Source: Sulfurovum sp. (GTDB taxonomy: Bacteria; Campylobacterota; Campylobacteria; Campylobacterales; Sulfurovaceae). Taken from it: a stretch of 64,000 nt of DNA. The notes beneath the pieces were generated by a model, which saw only the letters and a program-made list of their open reading frames with translations, was not told the DNA's origin and made no database searches. The DNA lies in contig JAMOTA010000054.1 in assembly GCA_027068435.1 (NCBI GenBank), positions 1 to 64,000 on the forward strand. The letters are read 5' to 3'. The position numbers were made by a program, and so were the translations under genes. Below, piece after piece: positions 1 through 9,150 of the stretch (position 1 is the stretch's first letter; every line of letters starts with the position of its first letter).

Positions 1-197
1 TATTAGAAATTGGAGCCTTACAATCTCCCAACTAAATATTCATTTTAAGGAGAGATTGAAAGATGCTTTAGATTTGCTATAATGTCATAGGTCAAGAGGT
101 GCTGACACAGAATTTATTACAGTCCCTTTTTTTCCTATAATAAGTATAATATGTTATCATTCGTGAAAATTAACAACACTAGAAGTTTGGTATCACT
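1..197. other. Leader region of the polymer operon
   Basis: No gene is visible here. The stretch holds a sigma-70-like promoter at 56-83, two further TATAAT hexamers at 136-141 and 145-150, and an imperfect inverted repeat (CAATCTC at 21-27 against GAGATTG at 52-58) that could be the end of an upstream transcription unit or an operator. The Shine-Dalgarno in front of the ATG at 198 is weak. Confidence 0.5.
56..83 (+). promoter_or_regulatory. Sigma-70-like promoter of the CapBC-type operon
   Basis: TTGAAA at 56-61 and TATAAT at 78-83 are separated by 16 bp, which would give a leader of about 110 nt before the first gene. The TATAAT boxes at 136-141 and 145-150 are alternatives nearer the start codon but lack a clear -35. 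The call rests on motif match only. Confidence 0.4.
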
Positions 198-2738
198 ATG
201 TATTTTATAAAGTTTTTCAAACATATTTATTTTCCTCTTTTAGTGTTAAAAATTATGCTCTTTATTATTGTAGGATCCTATTTAGGTCTTTTTTCAACAC
301 TAAATAACTATATCTATCAATTAAGTTACCCTTATCTTCCCTATCCTACAAAAGAACATAAATCATATGTATTAGTTGATGCTTCCCAATCTAGTTTTGA
401 AAAGATTACTGAAATTATTCAAGAAATAGAGACCTATAACCCTCTTCTGATTATTGCAGATATTTCACACAAAGAGCCTATTTCCATGAAGAAATCTATA
501 CAGTATATGATTGAGAAAAAGGAAGATATACTCTTTACTTTACCTTACTTTAAAGAAAAAGAGTTCAGCACACAGATAGATATAGATAAAATCAATCTAA
601 GACTTTACCATTTTTCTAACTTGTATCAACACCGTAATATTAATCTTTTTGATAAAGAAGAGAAAAAAAAACAGATAAATTATAATGGAAATCCAATATT
701 TTCAAAAGTACATCTTAATGATTTTTTAGAAAATAATATTCTTCCAGAATTTTTTAATCATAAAATAGTTATTATCTCTAATTTCGATAATAATTATGCT
801 ATGGTATCTAAAGTTCAAAATATCAATAAAGAGTTTACGCATCAGAGTTATCTAGCATTAATGTTTATTAGTGAACTTAACAATATCTGGCTAAAAAGTT
901 TTTCTGAAATAGAGTACTTTATTTTTATTCTTATTATTACTATTACATGGATTTACTTCTCTTATCACTTTTTTTACTCTTATAAAAAGTATATTTTTAG
1001 TCTTACTATTTTTCTTCCTTTCTCTTTATATTGGATAATACTAGCGTATTATAATTTTTTACTTCCTGTTTCTGAAATGTTCTTTATCTCTTTTCTTTTA
1101 ACTCTACTTCTCTCTAAACACTGGGAAGAGTTAAGAAATAGCGATGAGACTCAACTTATTGATAACTTGACTATGCGACTACAAGATAAAGTAGTATATA
1201 AAACATTTTTTAATACCAATGACTATTGGGATGATATTACCTTACTCATTAACCAATTATTTAATTTGAGAAAAAATATTCTTTTAGAAAAAGTAGCTGG
1301 AGATACACGAGTAAAAGAAGTTTCATCATATAATTGTGAATTTACAGATATAAAGGAGATGAGACGAGATTATGAGCGTGAACCATACCTTTCTGCACTT
1401 AAATATAAGAAAATTATTAAACTTACAAGAAAATTCTTTCAAAATATTGATGAAAAAGAGGAGGAGTTTATAGTACCACTACTTCATCATAATGAAGTGA
1501 TTGGTTTTTGGGTATTTTCACTAAATACTTCTGAAATAAAAAAGATTAAGAATTTTGAACTACTTATCAATAATTGTGCAAAAGAAGTCAGTCAACTTCT
1601 TTTTGATCGTTCAGAATTTTTAGCTTTAAAAAATAGATCTAATATTAACATTGATAAACTACTCAATGTTGAGATAAAGTCTGAAAATACTTATCATCTT
1701 AAACGTAATCTTTCTATGATAGAGAAACGTATGTTACTTACAGAGACTATACTAGATACTATTCATTCTCATATTATCGTCTATAATCTTTTTGGTAAAA
1801 TCATGCAAATTAATCAACCTATGAGTAATTTGCTACAAGAAGAGAAAATTGCTTCTTATACTATGTCTGCTGGTGATATGCTCTCCACACTTGCTTATAT
1901 TACAACACAAAAGAGTAAAGAGATTATTCGTGAAGTTGTATTTACTCAAAATTCACATAGTCAACTTGTAACATTAAAAAATGATAAAAAGAAATATTTA
2001 TTAACTGTTTCTGCTATTACACAAGAGAAAATTTCTAAAAAGTTTACTGTAGATTATATTTTTGATACCTATGGAATACTTTTTGAACTTCATGATTTTT
2101 CTTATGTTGAAAATATATATCGCTATAAACAAAATATTATGGATCAAGCACTTATTCAGAATGAAAAAAGAGTAAAGTTATTAGATAAAATTATTGTTAC
2201 TGATATAAATCAAAAGAATATTATCCATAATATTATATTTTCTGCTAATAAACTTCAAACATTAATGAATCAAAATATAGGAAATAAAGAGGATGATCTA
2301 TTTCCTATAAACTTTTTAGAAATTTTAAAGCTTGCCTATAACTCTATGAAAAATAACTACCCTAAAATGAATATTACTTTTGATATAGAAGCAAAAGACT
2401 CTATGCCACTAGTATTACTATCTGCAAATTATATACAAATTCATTTAGAAAATTTAATAGCCATACTTATAGAAGACAATGAAGAAGAAGCTAAAATATC
2501 TATTATATTAGTAGAAGATACTCCATACTCTGTAGCAATAACATTAAAAAGTAATGGCTATGGTATGCCTCAAAAACAGCTTACAAACTACCTTAGCACA
2601 CAGACGGTTACTAAAAAATACATTTTAGCACAAGAAGCACAAGAAAGTATCATCCAAGCAATGGGAACAGTATTTTTTTACACTAATCTTGGAGAGGGTA
2701 TTACTATAAAACTCTCTTTCAAATCTGTACATTTATAG
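198..2738 (+). CDS. CHASE2-like membrane sensor with degenerate histidine-kinase-like C-terminus
   Basis: The protein has 846 residues. One membrane segment (about 15-33) is followed by an extracytoplasmic domain (about 34-230) resembling CHASE2, then by three closely packed membrane helices (about 237-305), the arrangement typical of CHASE2 sensors. The cytoplasmic part has GAF-like (about 340-480) and PAS-like (about 510-650) regions and ends in a HATPase-like fold (about 740-846). The ATP lid reads SNGYGMP instead of DNGxGI, and no standard H-box is evident, although IIHNIIFSANKLQ near residue 673 could be a remnant. It is the first gene of the operon, 7 bp before the CapC-like gene. Inference: it senses the envelope or polymer state and may act as a scaffold or pseudokinase rather than an active kinase. 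No response regulator lies next to it. Confidence 0.6.
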   Translation: MYFIKFFKHIYFPLLVLKIMLFIIVGSYLGLFSTLNNYIYQLSYPYLPYPTKEHKSYVLVDASQSSFEKITEIIQEIETYNPLLIIADISHKEPISMKKSIQYMIEKKEDILFTLPYFKEKEFSTQIDIDKINLRLYHFSNLYQHRNINLFDKEEKKKQINYNGNPIFSKVHLNDFLENNILPEFFNHKIVIISNFDNNYAMVSKVQNINKEFTHQSYLALMFISELNNIWLKSFSEIEYFIFILIITITWIYFSYHFFYSYKKYIFSLTIFLPFSLYWIILAYYNFLLPVSEMFFISFLLTLLLSKHWEELRNSDETQLIDNLTMRLQDKVVYKTFFNTNDYWDDITLLINQLFNLRKNILLEKVAGDTRVKEVSSYNCEFTDIKEMRRDYEREPYLSALKYKKIIKLTRKFFQNIDEKEEEFIVPLLHHNEVIGFWVFSLNTSEIKKIKNFELLINNCAKEVSQLLFDRSEFLALKNRSNINIDKLLNVEIKSENTYHLKRNLSMIEKRMLLTETILDTIHSHIIVYNLFGKIMQINQPMSNLLQEEKIASYTMSAGDMLSTLAYITTQKSKEIIREVVFTQNSHSQLVTLKNDKKKYLLTVSAITQEKISKKFTVDYIFDTYGILFELHDFSYVENIYRYKQNIMDQALIQNEKRVKLLDKIIVTDINQKNIIHNIIFSANKLQTLMNQNIGNKEDDLFPINFLEILKLAYNSMKNNYPKMNITFDIEAKDSMPLVLLSANYIQIHLENLIAILIEDNEEEAKISIILVEDTPYSVAITLKSNGYGMPQKQLTNYLSTQTVTKKYILAQEAQESIIQAMGTVFFYTNLGEGITIKLSFKSVHL

Positions 2739-2745
2739 AATAGTT

Positions 2746-5700
2746 ATGTTTGATATTTACCTCCCTATTCTTCCATCTAGTTACCTATCACACTCTGTTA
2801 TAACCACAGTGTGGATAGGTATTCTTGTTATCGGTTTTTTTAACCTTCGCTTTGGTTGGGTTTTTTCTGGATTGGTTGTCCCTGGATATTTAACCCCTCT
2901 ACTACTGATTAAACCTCTCTCTGTGGCTGTAATCGTTTTTGAAGGTGTCGTTACTTATCTGCTTATTTATCTCATCTCTGAAGTAGCAGGTAAACGAGGA
3001 TGGTGGACGAACTTTTTTGGGAGAGATAGATTTTTTGCTCTACTTTTAGGTAGTGTATTGGTACGTCTATTTTTTGATGGTTTAGGCTTACCATGGTTAA
3101 GTGCCTATACTTTAGAGATGTATGATATTAATCTTGACTACCAAGATAGTTTACACAGTTTTGGACTTATTATTGTAGCTCTCATAGCTAATCAGCTTTG
3201 GAAACCTAAACTATTTCATGGATTAGTTCAACTTATTATTACTGTAGGAATTACCTATATCATAGTACGTTATTTTTTTGTAGCATATACAAATTTTTCA
3301 TTAAGTAATATCGGTTATATTTATGAAGATGTAGCAGGCTCCATACTTGCAAGTCCAAAATCCTATATTATTCTTATTACTACAGCATTTATTGCTTCAC
3401 GAATGAACCTTTTTTATGGTTGGGACTTTAATGGTATCTTAGTACCCTCTCTACTAGCATTACAGTGGTATCAGCCAAGTAAAATTCTTACTTCATTTAT
3501 TGAAGCCTATATCATATTATTTTTATCTACACTCATACTTAGACTTCCTCTTTTTCAAAACATGACCATAGAGGGTGCAAGAAAAATGCTACTCTTTTTT
3601 AATGTTGGATTTTTTTACAAAATAATGCTCTCATTTGGAATTGTTTACTTCTACCCTGAACATAAAGTTTCAGACTACTTTGGATTTGGCTATTTACTCT
3701 CTACACTCATAGCTGTTAAAATGTATGATAAAGTCAATATGGCACTCTTTACCCGTACTACACTACAAACTTCTATAGTCTCTATTATCATTGCAACTAT
3801 TGTTGGCTATTTTCTCACTCTCTTACCAAATGAGAACTATTTTTACCTTAATAAGAATCTACAAAATAAACAAGTACATATTATAGAAAGTAATACTCCA
3901 TTTTTACTCTATTTAGAGAAGCAGAAAGTAAATCTTTATAGTTATAATCAAAAAAAACTTACACACTCGGCAACTCCTGCACAACTAGATGCATTTAAAA
4001 ATGTTCTTACTCTTATAGATAAAGACTTTTATACACATAAAGCTGAGATTATAACTCTTCTCTCTCATTTACACTACAAACTAACACTTGTAGAAGAGCA
4101 TTATATTATCTTAACTCAAGAGAGCAACTACAGTGGTTGGGGTATGTATATCATAGATTTAAAAGCAAAAAGTGATTTGCTTATTGAAGTGCCTTTTCCA
4201 CTTGAAAGTAGTAATATATTAGCATCTTCAGCTATAGTGATGAAATATTCTCAAGCTAAAGTCATGGCAATCAGTGGTGTACCACTGAAAATAGAAGGGA
4301 AAATGTTATCTGCTGAATTTAACAACTACTATAGCTTTTATCATACCTTTCATAAACACTATGCTAAACAAGGTGTAATTCAGATACGAAGACTAGGAAG
4401 ACATCGTTACCATAAGTTATTGGGAACTATTCAAAGTACAGATAGAAAACCAATTAACTCTCTTCTATTTGTTAAAGGATATATACCTAAACAATTTCAT
4501 CTTAGTCATTTACATAATCAACTAAACACACTTCAAGTTAAATGGAATCCTACTACAAACTTTTCACTACAAAAGAAGAGTATGCAAAATGGATTTGCTG
4601 AACTTTATCTTAGTAAAGCTGATAGAATTAAACTCATTTCATCATATCCTTATCTTGCCAATACAGGTTTAAAACAACTCTCTTCGATACACTCTATTTA
4701 TGGATTATTACAAAATTGGTTACTAGATAAAAAGATAGAATTAGCACCAAAAGCTTCAGAAAAGTATAAAAAACCTACTCTAAAATCGTTACGTTTTTTT
4801 GATCATGTCATTTTAACACCTCTTTATGAACTCTTGCAGAGTTGGGAAGAGAAACCTTTTGATGAAATAGCTGTTAAAAAATCTTTACAAACTATAGCAT
4901 TTGCTGCACAATCTATTGGATATACATTAACATGGTATATTGATATATATAAGCAAAAAAAATATATTATTTTACATGAAAATGATTCCCCATTAAAACA
5001 TTATTGGGGAACTTATGTTTTTGGATTTGGAAAAAAAGAGGAGATAATGATACAAGTACCACGACCTTTTTACGAATCACATACTTTTGAATATGGTTTA
5101 GAACTTTTTGAACAACTTAATGCAAAAGTCATATTACTTAGTGGTGCCCATCCTCTCGCAAATAAAGACAGAAGTGCAGATGTAATGCTTTTTAAAAATA
5201 GGCAAAACATTTTTAATCTTGTGAGTCAAGTTATCTATAGAGAGAGTAAGTTAATTTCTATGAATACCCTACAAATAAGAGGCATAGGAGAAGATGAGAT
5301 GCAGAATAAAAGTGCAATTTTATCATTTAACAAAGGAATTAACAGTATAGATGAATTAAACCTATCTCAAAAAATAATATACAACTATTTAAAGACACAT
5401 ATACCTCTTATGCTAAATGATGGTAACCCCTACAGTGCAGGATATGATACAACCGCCATACAATCAGGCTACCTTATGCAGTCATTCAATAATACATTTA
5501 ATATTTTATGGCTTCCATATACACTTAGAGGACAATATACACAACATGATAAAAATGATATATCCATAGGAGCATTTTTAGCACTAGATATAGAAGTACT
5601 AACCTCTTCTTTCCCATCTATATATAAAAAGTATAAAGAGGCAAATAGTAGCATATCTGTAGAAATTAAAGAGAGTATAAAACACTATTTAAATACAAAA

Positions 5701-5943
5701 GATATTATAGAGTTAGAGGCACTAAATAACCGTAAAGATTTACAGCTAAAAGTTATCATAGATAGTAATAATAATCAACCATATCTTCTCCTTCTTACAC
5801 CAAGTAAAGATCATCTTCTTGGTGTTGTAAAACTTAATTCTCAACCTTTATATACCTTTACATATAAAAAAAAGAGTGAAAATATAAAAGAGTCTTTAGA
5901 AAAATTTTATTTTAATACCTCAACATTTTTGGAACTACAGTAG
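2746..5943 (+). CDS. Giant CapC/PgsC-like membrane protein with periplasmic hydrolase-like tail
   Basis: In the capsule and poly-gamma-glutamate machines, CapC/PgsC is the small (about 150 residues) membrane partner of the CapB/PgsB ligase. This protein has 1065 residues. The membrane part (about 1-360) contains two related copies of a CapC-like unit: FGWVFSGLVVPGYL near residue 36 and YGWDFNGILVPSLL near residue 225, each followed by a proline and an acidic residue in the next helix. Residues about 370-1065 are predicted outside the membrane and carry two divergent copies of the domain found alone in the gene at 8327. They are centred on VPFP (482) and VPRP (771), where the standalone enzyme has IPH. 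It is followed after 2 bp by the next operon gene. The CapC relation is clear from the GWxFxGxxVP signature. The fusion to a large tail is unusual, and its role in handling or exporting the polymer is inference. Confidence 0.7.
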   Translation: MFDIYLPILPSSYLSHSVITTVWIGILVIGFFNLRFGWVFSGLVVPGYLTPLLLIKPLSVAVIVFEGVVTYLLIYLISEVAGKRGWWTNFFGRDRFFALLLGSVLVRLFFDGLGLPWLSAYTLEMYDINLDYQDSLHSFGLIIVALIANQLWKPKLFHGLVQLIITVGITYIIVRYFFVAYTNFSLSNIGYIYEDVAGSILASPKSYIILITTAFIASRMNLFYGWDFNGILVPSLLALQWYQPSKILTSFIEAYIILFLSTLILRLPLFQNMTIEGARKMLLFFNVGFFYKIMLSFGIVYFYPEHKVSDYFGFGYLLSTLIAVKMYDKVNMALFTRTTLQTSIVSIIIATIVGYFLTLLPNENYFYLNKNLQNKQVHIIESNTPFLLYLEKQKVNLYSYNQKKLTHSATPAQLDAFKNVLTLIDKDFYTHKAEIITLLSHLHYKLTLVEEHYIILTQESNYSGWGMYIIDLKAKSDLLIEVPFPLESSNILASSAIVMKYSQAKVMAISGVPLKIEGKMLSAEFNNYYSFYHTFHKHYAKQGVIQIRRLGRHRYHKLLGTIQSTDRKPINSLLFVKGYIPKQFHLSHLHNQLNTLQVKWNPTTNFSLQKKSMQNGFAELYLSKADRIKLISSYPYLANTGLKQLSSIHSIYGLLQNWLLDKKIELAPKASEKYKKPTLKSLRFFDHVILTPLYELLQSWEEKPFDEIAVKKSLQTIAFAAQSIGYTLTWYIDIYKQKKYIILHENDSPLKHYWGTYVFGFGKKEEIMIQVPRPFYESHTFEYGLELFEQLNAKVILLSGAHPLANKDRSADVMLFKNRQNIFNLVSQVIYRESKLISMNTLQIRGIGEDEMQNKSAILSFNKGINSIDELNLSQKIIYNYLKTHIPLMLNDGNPYSAGYDTTAIQSGYLMQSFNNTFNILWLPYTLRGQYTQHDKNDISIGAFLALDIEVLTSSFPSIYKKYKEANSSISVEIKESIKHYLNTKDIIELEALNNRKDLQLKVIIDSNNNQPYLLLLTPSKDHLLGVVKLNSQPLYTFTYKKKSENIKESLEKFYFNTSTFLELQ

Positions 5944-5945
5944 TT

Positions 5946-8336
5946 ATGAGAAAAATTTTACGTTATATTCTTTGGTTATCACTACTGACACTTTTATTAA
6001 TTATATGGCTCAATCCTTTAGGGTGGTGGAATAATATTCAATCAAAAAACTACCATACAGATGAAAATACAAGAAGTAGTATTACCTATATTTTAGAATC
6101 ATCTCAATGGTTAAATTTCACCATTCCATCTTTTACAAAACAGATTAAATTTATCTTTACAGCTAACCTTAAAGGAGAGGTTGATACATCTGAAAATATT
6201 TCAAATATTAGATATAGTGTTACTTACTATATCGTTGATGAAAAAGGCAAAGTACTTTTATCTAAAGTACACCATTTGCGTGCTTCTTATCTCTCTTATC
6301 TTTATAAGAACCATACCTTAGTTCAAAAAAGTTTTTATCTTAAAAGTAATCTAAAGCCTACAACAAGTGAAAATATTTTTATAGATTTATTACGTTTTCC
6401 AGCAGCTACTAAGATATATATTAAGCTTAATCATAAAGAGGATCGTATTGCCGATGTAGGAATTAGAAGTTATCATCTTGAAAGTGTTCCCAAACATAAA
6501 CAACAGATAAAATGGGAACGTCTATCAAAAAGTAAACGAATCTATATTGCGAGAGGAAATATCTATCAACCTTCTCTTATGACACGACAAGAAAAAGCAC
6601 TTATTGTCTCTTCTATATGGAAGCCAAATGGACCCCTAGGCATAGAGGGGGACTCTTACTATACACGTCGTCTTTTTATTTTAAAAGATTCAGATGATAT
6701 GCATCCTTACATACCTATAATGCCTATTATCTATGCAGATAAAAATCTTAGTGCAACACGTTATCTTCCAGAGGGAAACTACACTATAAGTATTAACTCT
6801 TTAGAAAAAAACACAGTAGATGTTTTAGTTAAATCTTATAATAATACCCATTTACTAAAGCAACAAAGTTATACTCTTAACAAACAAGAGACATTTCTTG
6901 ACTTTAATCAATCTGAAGATGGTATGATAGAATTAGAGAGCAATCAGAGTATTGAGATAAAAATTTATACTCATAAAGAAAAAGTTGAAATGTACCTTCC
7001 TGCTTTACATGCTTTTGACTATTATGATATTAATCAAACTCACCCTATTCGTTATCGTTTTCATACAAAAAGTGAGCGTTATATTCAGTTAGAGTGTTAT
7101 AGTCATACTGATTTAAATAGCACACTTAAGATTATAATGAAAAATAGTGAAGGCAAAACCATTCAAATACTTAAGCCTCAAGTAGAGATGCTTACTTCAC
7201 GCTATGACTATAGAGATATTTTTCTTCCTTTAAGTCAGCTATCTAACTTTACTATGTTAGTAAGTGATGATATAGATACTATTGAAATATCATCAAAAGA
7301 GCCTCTAATCATACGTCTTGCTAGTAGAAGTCCTAGAGTACCCTACCCTCTCTACTCATTTAAAAAAGAGACTCAACCTGATTATCCTCGTAAACCTCGT
7401 TGGTTTCCATTACGTCCTGAAGATTTTACAAAACCATATGTGAAAGAGAGAAGAGTAAAGCTCTATAAACAGCCTAAACCACCTCAAATTAATCCATTTA
7501 TTGCAACAGGTTTTTATAATTATGAACAACTATATCCTCTCCATGAATGGAGAGGATATGCACTTCTTTTAAAAAGAAAACTAGCGCAACAAGCTATTCG
7601 TTCACAAAGTTGGAGTGCTCTTTATAGTAAAATAGATTTAAGTAAAAATCATAATATAACTTTCTATAGTAAAACAGGTTTAAAACAGGTAACACCTCAA
7701 CTCTTCTATAAAAAGTTAAACCCTCATATACAAACAGTAAAGCTTTATGATAAAGATAGACTTATTAGTACACATAAACTCTACCCCTCATCAGGTAGCA
7801 TAATGTTACCAAGTATTGATACAAATACTTCCTATCATTTAGAAACTAATACTTCAAGAGAGACAGATTTATACCTTAGTCATACAATTGATGGAACAGA
7901 GCACTATACAAAACGTACCTTTCTCTCTTTTACTAAACCTATGCATTTTCGAGTAAAAAAAGATAGCACATACTCCTCTATTGGTATACAACTTGCTTCT
8001 CCCTATAAAATGAGTAAAACTTTATCTCTCTTTGTTGAAATTAGCGATATGAATGATAGTAAAAATCAAATAATTACGAAGCGTACTTATAAAAAATACC
8101 AACTTTTTGCAGACAGTAAACAACTAGAAGCACTAAATATTACCTATCCTAAGCAAGAACTCCACTCTTCTGATATGCTTTACCTCACATTAGGAGAAAA
8201 TTTAGTAAATGCAGAGTATTATACCATCACCATTTACCCACCTAAAGAACTTGAACACTGTTATCTCTTTGTCAACCATATTACTTTAGGTCAAAAATCA
8301 AGAATTCAATTAAACAAGGAGAAGTTATCAAACTAA
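5946..8336 (+). CDS. Membrane-anchored periplasmic protein of the polymer locus, family not recognised
   Basis: The protein has 796 residues. An N-terminal hydrophobic stretch (about 8-24, followed by LNPLGWW) looks like an uncleaved signal anchor, leaving the rest in the periplasm. The body is rich in short alternating hydrophobic/polar runs typical of beta-sandwich domains, with a proline-rich segment (about 485-525). No catalytic motif was recognised. It starts 2 bp after the CapC-like gene and overlaps the start of the hydrolase-like gene, so it is translationally embedded in the operon. Position suggests a periplasmic bridge between the inner-membrane synthase and the outer-membrane component; that role is inference. 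Confidence 0.5.
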   Translation: MRKILRYILWLSLLTLLLIIWLNPLGWWNNIQSKNYHTDENTRSSITYILESSQWLNFTIPSFTKQIKFIFTANLKGEVDTSENISNIRYSVTYYIVDEKGKVLLSKVHHLRASYLSYLYKNHTLVQKSFYLKSNLKPTTSENIFIDLLRFPAATKIYIKLNHKEDRIADVGIRSYHLESVPKHKQQIKWERLSKSKRIYIARGNIYQPSLMTRQEKALIVSSIWKPNGPLGIEGDSYYTRRLFILKDSDDMHPYIPIMPIIYADKNLSATRYLPEGNYTISINSLEKNTVDVLVKSYNNTHLLKQQSYTLNKQETFLDFNQSEDGMIELESNQSIEIKIYTHKEKVEMYLPALHAFDYYDINQTHPIRYRFHTKSERYIQLECYSHTDLNSTLKIIMKNSEGKTIQILKPQVEMLTSRYDYRDIFLPLSQLSNFTMLVSDDIDTIEISSKEPLIIRLASRSPRVPYPLYSFKKETQPDYPRKPRWFPLRPEDFTKPYVKERRVKLYKQPKPPQINPFIATGFYNYEQLYPLHEWRGYALLLKRKLAQQAIRSQSWSALYSKIDLSKNHNITFYSKTGLKQVTPQLFYKKLNPHIQTVKLYDKDRLISTHKLYPSSGSIMLPSIDTNTSYHLETNTSRETDLYLSHTIDGTEHYTKRTFLSFTKPMHFRVKKDSTYSSIGIQLASPYKMSKTLSLFVEISDMNDSKNQIITKRTYKKYQLFADSKQLEALNITYPKQELHSSDMLYLTLGENLVNAEYYTITIYPPKELEHCYLFVNHITLGQKSRIQLNKEKLSN
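8316..8329 (+). promoter_or_regulatory. Shine-Dalgarno and ATC start codon of the hydrolase-like gene
   Basis: AAGGAG (8316-8321) is followed after 5 nt by ATC (8327-8329). Reading from ATC gives a textbook signal peptide beginning KLITIIIFFFSFAYPS. The first conventional start in this frame is the TTG at 8477, which would remove the signal peptide and about 50 residues. Either ATC is used, as ATT is in infC, or an ATG has been lost by mutation or sequencing error. Confidence 0.5.
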
Positions 8337-9142
8337 TTACTATTATTATATTCTTTTTCTCTTTTGCGTACCCAAGTGAGTCTATACAAACGCTCTATTA
8401 TAAAAGTAAGTCTAAAAACTATAAAACTATCAGCACTACAGAGTATCAACACGCTATAAAATACTTTAGTGATATATTGAGTAACCGTAGTGTATCTACT
8501 AAGGAGCTTGCTACACTAGGACTCACTATAGTAAAAAAGACTAACCACTTCATAGTACTCTCACAAAAAGATAACCTTGGAGAAGGATTTTATATCATAA
8601 GGTATGATAGTTCATCTTCCCTTCAAAATATGCTTAGTATTCCACATAGGTTTTATGATAAATATACAGGTACTATAGGGTATAAACTTATGAAAACTCA
8701 CACTTACCGTGCTATAGCATTTAATACCGTACACCGTAAAGTTATGGACTCTGCACATACAGAACAGACACTTTTTAATGCATTTCATATCGCTTTTGCT
8801 TCTGTCTATCCTAAAGATACCATCTATCAACTTCATGGTTTTAATGCAGATAAACGTAAAGATATACTTGCTAAAAAAAGTCAAATAGTTTTAAGTAGTA
8901 CCACTAGAGAACACAGTCTAAAAGTGATAGATATATATAACTGTCTTAGAGAAGAGGGGTACCATACTCTCCTTTATGGTAGAGATATATTTGAACTTGG
9001 AGGAACAACCAACAGACAAGGATATACACTCAAAAAGCGTGGTTTCTCTAATTTTATACATATAGAGTTAAACACTCCACTAAGAGAAACTTTAAGCAAA
9101 GATTCTCTCTCTCGTAAAAAACTTATAAAGTGTTTACCCTAG
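8327..9142 (+). CDS. Secreted poly-gamma-glutamate hydrolase-like (PghP-type) enzyme
   Basis: The protein has about 271 residues when read from the ATC at 8327, with a signal peptide (about 1-16). Conserved-looking points are IPH (105-107), an HG pair at 170-171 (YQLHGFN), a TTNRQG segment and a final HIELNTPLRE with Glu247 and Arg253. This order (HG, NR, then xxELxxxLR) is like the zinc-dependent poly-gamma-glutamate hydrolase family first known from phage PghP, which cuts gamma-glutamyl polymers. Gram-positive pgs/cap operons also carry a cutting or anchoring enzyme, so the context fits. The same domain occurs twice, without the key His, in the CapC-like protein. The family call is made from memory of motifs and is moderate. 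A TTG start at 8477 is possible but would give a leaderless cytoplasmic protein. Confidence 0.55.
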   Translation: MKLITIIIFFFSFAYPSESIQTLYYKSKSKNYKTISTTEYQHAIKYFSDILSNRSVSTKELATLGLTIVKKTNHFIVLSQKDNLGEGFYIIRYDSSSSLQNMLSIPHRFYDKYTGTIGYKLMKTHTYRAIAFNTVHRKVMDSAHTEQTLFNAFHIAFASVYPKDTIYQLHGFNADKRKDILAKKSQIVLSSTTREHSLKVIDIYNCLREEGYHTLLYGRDIFELGGTTNRQGYTLKKRGFSNFIHIELNTPLRETLSKDSLSRKKLIKCLP

Positions 9143-9150
9143 TGATTACA

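Noticed and set aside
8477..8479. TTG as start of the hydrolase-like gene
   Set aside because: It would discard an in-frame signal peptide and has no ribosome site, while AAGGAG lies at 8316.
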